Source of the DNA: Obelidium mucronatum
Lineage: Eukaryota > Chytridiomycota > Chytridiomycetes > Chytridiales > Chytriomycetaceae
Assembly: GCA_025765595.1 (NCBI GenBank)
Contig: JAIVFH010000577.1
Coordinates: 1 to 13,968 of the forward strand
Reading direction: 5' to 3'
DNA length: 13,968 nt
Shown here: piece after piece, positions 6,043-12,700 of the stretch
Layout: each line of letters begins with the position of its first letter
Position numbering within the stretch: position 1 is the first letter of the stretch
Translations under genes and position numbers: made by a program
The notes under the pieces: generated by a model
What the model saw: only the letters and a program-made list of their open reading frames with translations
Database searches by the model: none
What the model was told of the DNA's origin: nothing

Positions 6043-7083
6043 TTACGACAGTGGTGCTCGGTAATTCAAAACACGCTTCCCAGTACCAAACCCACGACTC
6101 CTTTTCCTTAAAAATTCCCAGTACAAAAAGCAATCACGGGCTAAAATCATTAAAGCGCCGCCAACAGCGGTTCTTAGGAATGTTGAAGGGAGTCGAGTTT
6201 TGATGCCGGGAATCAAGGCTAGCACGGACCCAGCCACACTAGCAAATGTTGGTAATAAAAGGGCACCAAGAATCAGACGCGGTAGCGATTTAGGAGGTCC
6301 TGGAGGTCGTCGTCGAAGGTTTGATGAGGGAACAGTGAATGGAAATTGTCCTTGCGGAGATTCAAGAGACGGTAAAGCGTCTGTTATCGTTGGATCAGCA
6401 GGAGGGGGTGTAGAAAAATGATAAATGAGTCTCCAGGTTTCTTTGTAAATCAACCGAGACCACGGGAGAAGGCACAGGGTTACTGTAGGGGATGGCGGAA
6501 ACGAAACTGGGATGGGCTGCATATTATTGCTGACAAGAACGAACGGGAGAATAGGAAGAATACTGTCGGCGATATCCATTCGTGAAGCTATCAAAGCGAA
6601 AGGAATAATTGGCATCCCGATCCAAGTTCTGGGGGCACTTTCGTCTGACAACATGGATTCAGCAAATTCGCTACCACAAGCAGCAACTATAGCATAAGCT
6701 CCATAAGCTGTAGACATGACGTAAACTGATGTGGCGAGGGCAGTGAAAGTGGCATATGGGAGTAAAATTGTGTTCACCTGCAGAGTGTGAGTTGGATTTG
6801 AAATATCAACTGGATGTTCACTAACCCGCTCAACATGAGACACCAGAATCTCGATCAAGTCGACATCTTCTTCGATTTCGTAAACGTGAAGACAAGCAGG
6901 ACACTTTACTCTGGCGGCTGGATGAATCGCCTGACGTTCAGCAATCCACCTCAGCAAACACAGCTGGTGTACATCCAAATGGGTACATTTGCATGGATGG
7001 CAGAATGGATTGCTGGGACTCTGCGTGGCAGTGGGATCTTCGTCCTCGAGACAGACCCAGCAGCTGCGACGATCGTCCGCCAT
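6043..7083 (-). CDS. MARCHF5: MARCH5-like RING-CH E3 ubiquitin ligase, multi-spanning membrane protein
   Basis: Minus-strand frame from ATG 7083 to TAA 6043-6045. It is open for 346 codons, but splicing of a 48-bp in-frame intron (6825-6778, GTTAGT...CTGCAG) gives the better 330-residue product. The N-terminus is a C4HC3 RING-CH finger: C8, C11, C31, C33, H39, C42, C61, C64, with VHQLCLLRWI in the middle. Hydrophobic segments follow, notably YATFTALATSVYVMSTAYGAY, TWIGMPIIPFALIASRMD, and RLILGALLLPTFASVAGSVL with TAVGGALMILARDCFLYW, then a basic tail ending RVLNY. This order and the motifs R-L-I-L-x-G-A-L-L-x-P-T and L-N-Y match metazoan MARCH5/MITOL, a ligase of the mitochondrial outer membrane acting on fission factors and stress substrates. 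Location here is inferred from the family. A Pro-rich loop of some 60 residues is additional to the shorter animal protein. It starts 35 bp from the divergent CCDC113 gene. Confidence 0.85.
   Translation of the reverse strand: MADDRRSCWVCLEDEDPTATQSPSNPFCHPCKCTHLDVHQLCLLRWIAERQAIHPAARVKCPACLHVYEIEEDVDLIEILVSHVERVSEHPVDISNPTHTLQVNTILLPYATFTALATSVYVMSTAYGAYAIVAACGSEFAESMLSDESAPRTWIGMPIIPFALIASRMDIADSILPILPFVLVSNNMQPIPVSFPPSPTVTLCLLPWSRLIYKETWRLIYHFSTPPPADPTITDALPSLESPQGQFPFTVPSSNLRRRPPGPPKSLPRLILGALLLPTFASVAGSVLALIPGIKTRLPSTFLRTAVGGALMILARDCFLYWEFLRKRSRGFGTGKRVLNYRAPLS
6778..6825 (-). other. In-frame 48-bp intron in the MARCH5-like gene
   Basis: On the minus strand the segment starts GTTAGT, has ACTCAC before the end as a possible branch site and ends CTGCAG. 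Its length is a multiple of three and it has no stop, so it looks like coding sequence. Removing it turns HVERV-(16 residues)-VNTILLPY into HVERVNTILLPY, which lines up without a gap with the equivalent stretch of animal MARCH5 as I remember it. Confidence 0.75.
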
Positions 7084-7118
7084 TTTATTTTATTTTTTGT
7101 GATTTATTCTGATTCCAC
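7084..7118. promoter_or_regulatory. 35-bp divergent promoter, MARCH5-like / CCDC113
   Basis: Only 35 bp, strongly T-rich on the plus strand, lie between the two start codons (CAT at 7081-7083 and ATG at 7119-7121). Both leaders and at least part of the core promoters have to fit here or overlap the coding regions. Confidence 0.6.
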
Positions 7119-8663
7119 ATGGAGCCGACGCCCGCCGAGCTCGACTTTGCCGACTTTGACGCGTACTCAGACGTTGACCTCGTGCGGCTCAACAAGGAGC
7201 TGCAGAAGCGCAACGGGCTGCTCGCGGCGGAGAACCGGCTCTTCGAGAGCTTCCTCGCGCGCGTCAACCCGAGCAACCTCGGGCTCGGGCTCGGCCTCGG
7301 CGCCGCGAAGAACGCCGCCGCGAGCGCCGCCGCGGGCAGCGCGAACGCGGCGGCCGCGAACATGGACGAACTCATCGAGGAGGAAAAGAGACAGGCGCTC
7401 GCGCAGGCGCAGGCCGACGCCGCCGGGCGCCGCGAGAAGAAGAAGAAAGGCGAAAAAACGAAGGAGGCCGACAAGCCGATGCTGCTGACGCCCGAGCAGA
7501 AGTCAGAGATCGCGACGCGCGAGCTGGAGGAGCTGCGCGACGAGATCGAGAAGCAGAAGGAGGAGTGGGGCAAGATCCTGGACAACTACAAGGTGCGTCG
7601 CGCGGCGGCGAGTGTGTGCTGACTGCTCTTTCTCTTTCACCCAGGCGGAGCTCGAGGAGGTCGAGATTCGCGTGTCGGACATCAAAAAATCAATGTACGA
7701 GTTCAAACGCGACATTGTTCAGCAAGCAGTAAATCAGCGCACGGGGAAAGTAGTCGCCGAACGCGTACTGAGATATTTCGACGACAAAATAAGATCGAAA
7801 GTAAGATACACGCGTGTTTTGTTTGTTTTTTTAAGATTACAGTTGTTAACAACCGATACTGGTTCTGTAAGGATGCTATTATTGAAAAAGTTCGGCTCAA
7901 GAACGCAACTCTCAAGGTCCAAAAAAATAAATTACATCTGCAATTGAAGCAGAAAGAAGAAATGGGAGAAGTTCTTCACGCAATTGATTTTGACCAACTC
8001 CAAATCGAAAACAAACAATATCTGGCTAAAATCGAAGACAGAAATGCAGAGCTTCTGAAACTGAAAATGACTGCAGGAAATACCGTTCAAATTTTGAACT
8101 TCTTCAAGGTAGAAGACTTGCACATGTGATTGTCCTATGACTGATCTGTTTGTTTCCAGAAAAAGCTGCAATCTCTCACGGCTGAATCGCAGAAACTAAC
8201 CAACGAAATTGACCAAAGAAGAGAGTTCTTGGCCAAACTCAACTCTGAAGCGTCCACGGTTGCAGAAGATACACGAAAAGCTGCAACTGTAAACGAAAAA
8301 CTGAAGGAAAAGATGGAAGAATTCCGAGTTCCTCATGTAAACTTCATTTTTTCGTGGATTACCCAGGAGATTAAACCAAAGCTTCTGTCTTTGTCTCAAA
8401 GGTCATGGAGTATGTTCACATTAAAGCTGAACAACATGAGTTGATCAAAAAAGTTAAGTCCTGGGAAAGAAAAGTTGAAATAGCATCCATGCAAGCACAG
8501 AGGTAAAAGATGAACCGTAACGCAAAAACACATGCCGCTGTATTTTTGTTGGTAACCAATTGTTTTATCCAGGATGAAGAAGATCTGGCATCAAATGTCT
8601 GTGCAGGGTCACACCTCTCGGGCCGCAAATGCCCAGGCGCAAATGTTCCCTGCATTAGTTTAA
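7119..8663 (+). CDS. CCDC113: CCDC113/CFAP263, axonemal coiled-coil protein
   Basis: Six exons: 7119-7592, 7645-7800, 7872-8108, 8160-8336, 8402-8502 and 8573-8663, with introns of 52, 71, 51, 65 and 70 bp, all GT...AG. The product is 411 residues (animal proteins about 380). After a short acidic start and an Ala/Gly-rich stretch with GLGLGLG, residues from about 110 on are nearly continuous coiled coil. Family hallmarks are EIRVSDIKKSMYEFKRDIV, RVLRYFDDKIRSKDAIIEK, EVLHAIDFDQLQIENKQYL, LLKLKMTAGNTVQILN and the end SVQGHTS. In ciliates and animals CCDC113 pairs with CCDC96 on the doublet microtubule near radial spoke 3, controlling ciliary beat. Its presence argues that the organism makes a motile flagellum. 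Exon 1 is very GC-rich (77% in 7261-7320) whereas exon 3 is about 33% GC. Confidence 0.93.
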
Positions 8664-8733
8664 AGATATTCTTCTTTTTCAGCACACTCAATACATTCTA
8701 TAGAAGCATATTTTCTAATGATCAACAAGTATT

Positions 8734-9721
8734 TTATTTTTGTTCCTTTCCCTTAATACACATGTCAACAAACAATTGATGGAACCGAACATCGCCTGTC
8801 AATTCAGGATGGAAGCTGCTACCCAAAATATTTCCTTGCTTCACAGCCACAATTTCTCCCTCACGACCTTCCCTTCCATGCAATTTTGCAACCACTTCCA
8901 CACCCTCATCATGGATCGCTTCAATCACAGGAGCCCGGATAAAAACTCCTGGCAACGTCAGTTTCCCAGTTGCAGGGTTGGGACCATATCCTTCGATGGC
9001 AGGAATCTGGAGTTCGATTTCAAAACTATCAGTTTGACGTCCAAAAGCGTTTCTTTGAACAGTTGTACGAAGACCACCGAGTTTGGTTTGGCCGCCTTGC
9101 TTTGTGGATGTGATGGTGTCACTGAGCATAATCAGACCAGCGCAAGTTCCCTGTAGAGCACATTTCTTTTAGCGTTGAAATGTTACAATTGCTTGAGGAA
9201 AAGACGGTGGGATGCGGTCACACAGGTCACTCCATAACTTGATTTGTAATGTTCTGTTTGACGTCATTTCTTGGTGCCTCATTTTCCCCCCAACAACCCC
9301 CAAAAACAAATGTCTCAGACGGTAGGAGACAGCACAAGCAATAGTAATCCATAGAAGACAAAGAAACCAAGTTTCCTTACCCAAATAGGCTTTCCATCTT
9401 GAATCCATTGTTTCAAGCCGTCTCTCAAACCAGTCTCTCTTTCAAGAATGATTGACATTGTGGTACTTTCACCACCAGGTAAAACGATCCCATCAATAGA
9501 ATCCTTGAGTCGTTCGAAATCGTGGGAAGACCTGATTTCGACAGTGGATGCCACTAAATCCGGCAATCGCTGGAGCATGAACATGTGCTCTGAAAAGGCA
9601 CCTTGAAGGGCTATTTGATTTTTTTTGGTTTTTTTACGGAGTATTTGATCAGCCATGGGCACAGTTTTTTTGTGGTGTGGAGGGGAAGCATACCTACAAC
9701 GGCGATAGTTACTTTGCCCAT
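8734..9721 (-). CDS. SNO1: Pyridoxal 5'-phosphate synthase glutaminase subunit (Sno/PdxT)
   Basis: Three exons on the minus strand: 9721-9694 (28 bp), 9610-9381 and 9150-8734, over introns of 83 bp (GTATGC...AATAG) and 230 bp (GTAAGG...CTACAG). The product is 224 residues, the usual length. It begins MGKVTIAVVALQGAFSEH, then has IVLPGGESTT, the nucleophile in WGTCAGLIML (C89, just after the second splice site) and the His/Glu pair in SSFHPELTGD (H200, E202), completing the class I amidotransferase triad. It hydrolyses glutamine and passes ammonia to Snz/PdxS, which makes pyridoxal 5'-phosphate from ribose 5-phosphate and glyceraldehyde 3-phosphate in the cytosol. The partner Snz gene, often adjacent in yeasts, is not in this window. 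The true start exon is only 28 bp; a downstream ATG inside intron 1 gives a longer-looking but wrong N-terminus. It diverges from eIF5B. Confidence 0.95.
9151..9380 (-). other. Long (230 bp) second intron of Sno/PdxT
   Basis: The splice sites are good (TTTGG|GTAAGG and CTCTACAG|GGAACT), and exact joining restores PIWGTCAGLI. No coding content is evident. It holds a TGACGTCA palindrome at 9259-9266, which alone is not evidence of a regulatory site. Confidence 0.85.
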
Positions 9722-9777
9722 CTTTCTGTTTTTTTTTTCTTTCTTGTCCCTCTACTCCTTTTTCAAAAAAAAAAAAA
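9722..9777. promoter_or_regulatory. 56-bp divergent promoter, Sno/PdxT / eIF5B, with pyrimidine and poly(A) tracts
   Basis: The plus strand reads as an almost pure pyrimidine stretch (9721-9764) followed by 13 A residues (9765-9777) directly abutting the eIF5B ATG. Both genes must start transcription within or very near this spacer. Confidence 0.6.
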
Positions 9778-12700
9778 ATGCCTCCAAAGAAGGCCAAGGG
9801 CAAGAAACAACAACAGGACTTTGACGACGAACTCGATGTTGCGTTCGATGAAAAGGCTGCTCCTCCAGCAGCAGCTGCTGCGTCGAAGGATGAGTTTGAC
9901 GAAATGAATCAAGACGAAGAGGTAATTGTTTTGTTGCAACAGACGTCCCACCCGATTTTTTACACCCCATCGTATTTTTGGTTGAATGGATTTGATCTCG
10001 CTGTTTGCTCATGTCTCCACTTTTTTTTTCCTTCCTTCTTCTTACCGGGGTCTTAGGGAAACGATCTCGGCGGTCTCATGTCACTCATGTCGAAAATGAA
10101 AAAGGGAGGAAAGAAGGGCGGAAAGAAGAAGAAGAACGACAGCGATGATGAAGAAGATGCGGCTGCTATTCTTGCGAAACTTGATGCTTTGGAAGCTGCT
10201 GAAGCGGCGGCGGGTGAAGAACCAGTTGCTGCTGTTGCTACAGCTGCAAAAGGAAAGAAGGGAAAAAAGAAGGGCGGGAAGAAGGGCGGGAACGATGATG
10301 ATGACGATGAAGAAGATGCTGCTGCGATTCTTGCAAAGTTGGACGCGCTTGAATTGGAGGAGAAGGAAGCTGTTGTTGCTGCGACTCTAACTGCTGCACC
10401 AAAGAAGGACAACAACAAAAAGAAGGGAGGAAAGAAAGGAAAGCGTGATGACTCTGATGAAGAAGATGCTGCTGCGATTCTGGAACGATTGGATGCTGAG
10501 GAAGCTCAATCGGCGAGTGCCCCTGCTCCAAAGAAGGACGCCAAGAAGGCACCTTCTGCCGCTGCTCAGCTGGATGAAGATGAACCAGTAACAGCAGTCA
10601 AGAGTAAAAAGGAGAAGGAAAAGGAGCGCAAGGAAAGTTGGATATACTTGATTACCTCTTGGAAAGGGTGTATTTATACTGGTTCTTCCTCTCATAGGAA
10701 CGTCAAAAAGCTGCCGAGAAGGCAAAGAAAGCTGAAGCGGCAGCAATTGTTCAAGCCGCCGTTGCTGCGACCCCTGCCCCACCGAAAAATGAAGACGATG
10801 ACGACGAGGACGAGGAAGATGAAGGAGCAGCTGGCGCTTCGTCGAAAAACAAGAAGAAGAAAAAGAAGAAGGCTGGTGCTGCAAAGGAGGAAGAGCCTGC
10901 TCCGGCGGCGGCTCCAGCAGGAAAGAAGAAGGGTGGAGCCATTGCTGCCCTCCAACAAATGATGGCTGCGAAAAAAGCAGCGGAAGAAGAAGCCCAGCGA
11001 TTGGTTTGTTTTGCAGAATAATTCTAAATTTGTAGAGTGGGGCTAATGATCTTTTGCAGGAACAAGAAGAGCGCAAGAAGATTGAAGAAGAAGAGGCTCG
11101 GTTGGCCGCCATTGAAAGGGAAAAGGAAGAAGCCAAAGCTAAAAAGAAGGAAAAGGAGAGAGTAAGTACCTCTCCTCAAACTGTTATTCCATTCTCATAC
11201 TTTGATTCTAGCTCAAGAAAGAAGAACTCAAGAAGGCTGGAAAGTATCAGACTCCTGCCGAAAAAGCAAAGGCTGCTGCAGCTGCCGCTCGTTTGCAGGC
11301 AATGTTGGCCCAGGGTTTGAAGGTTGAAGCCCTTGAAAAGGCAGATGAGGAAGGTGCCGAAAAGAAGCCCAAGCGCGTCGTCTATGGCAAAAAAAAGAAG
11401 CCAACCACAGCTCCTTCCAAACAAGCTGAGGCTCCTGTGGAAAAAGTTGATGCTGAACAGGCTGCTGCTGAAGCTGCGGCTTTGGCTGCCAAACAGGTAA
11501 AATCAACTTAATGAATATGTTCTTGATTTCTGTTCTTAAATATCATTCAGGCCGAAGAAGCGGAAGAGGCCCGAATTGAGGCTGAAGCCATGGAGCGCGC
11601 TCGAGTTGCCCTTGCTCTTGTGGAGGCAAAGCCTGTTGCTGACGCCTGGGATGAGGAGGAAGTGAAGGATGATTGGGATGCCAGCTCAGAAGATGATGCG
11701 GCCAAGGATAATTGGGACGACGACAGCGCCGATGAAGAGGCCAAACCTGTTGAAAAGAAGGAAGCCCCCAAACCTGCCGCCAAACCCGTCCCTGCTGCTG
11801 CTGCCCCAGCAAAAACGCCTGCTGCCCCAGCAAAAACCCCAGCTGCTCCTGCTAAAGCAGTTGCTGCAAAGCCAACTGGCTCAACTGCTCCCACTAAAGC
11901 GCAACCAGTCGCCCAAACTGCTGTTACTCCAGCATCTCCGCAAAAAACCAAGGCCCCTGCAAAGAAGGATGAATCCGAATCCGAGGAATCGGAAGATGAT
12001 GACGAGGATGATGACAGTGATGATGATGATGATGACTCGGAGGAAGTATGTTTTTTCTTGATGTGATTTCTGGACATTAACAGCTGGTATATAAGGATTC
12101 CGACGATGACTCAGACGAATCTGACGATGAGCCAAAGATGTCTGCCACAAAGAAGCAAGAGCTATTGCGAAAGCTTGAGCTTGCAAAGAAGAAGGAGGTT
12201 GAGATTTTCGATTGATTCACCATGTCATGCACTAACCAAAAAACCCAGGCTGCCCACCAAGCAGCATTGAAAGCAAGATCTAAAGATGATCTCCGGTCGC
12301 CTATTTGCTGTATTCTTGGTCACGTCGATACTGGTAAAACCAAAGTTCTCGACAAGATTCGTCAAACCAACGTGCAAGAGGGTGAAGCCGGAGGAATTAC
12401 CCAACAAATTGGTGCCACCTTCTTCCCCATGGAAGCAATTCGTCAAAAAACCGCCGAACTTCATAAAGGAGTCGACCCAGCCTACAAGCTGCCTGGTCTA
12501 TTGATTATCGATACACCTGGACACGAGTCTTTCACAAACTTGCGATCGCGTGGTTCTTCTCTCTGTAACATTGCAGTTCTTGTCGTTGATATCATGCACG
12601 GTCTTGAACCCCAAACTATTGAATCCCTTGGCCTCTTGAGAGCCCGAAAAACTCCCTTCATTGTCGCACTCAACAAGATTGACAGAATCTATGGATGGAA

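Noticed and set aside
9259..9266. CRE-like TGACGTCA palindrome in the second Sno intron.
   Set aside because: A single 8-bp match inside an intron, far from any start site, is expected by chance often enough.
10637..10697. GT donor at 10637 for eIF5B intron 2.
   Set aside because: It leaves phase 1 and gives a stop 13 codons into exon 3, and GTTGGA is a weak donor. A rescue using an acceptor further on (AAAAAG before CTGCCG) keeps frame but lacks a pyrimidine tract.
10387..11136. 249-residue Ser/Leu-rich minus-strand frame opposite the eIF5B N-terminal arm.
   Set aside because: It is the complement of the Lys/Glu/Ala-rich coding sequence and crosses eIF5B introns.
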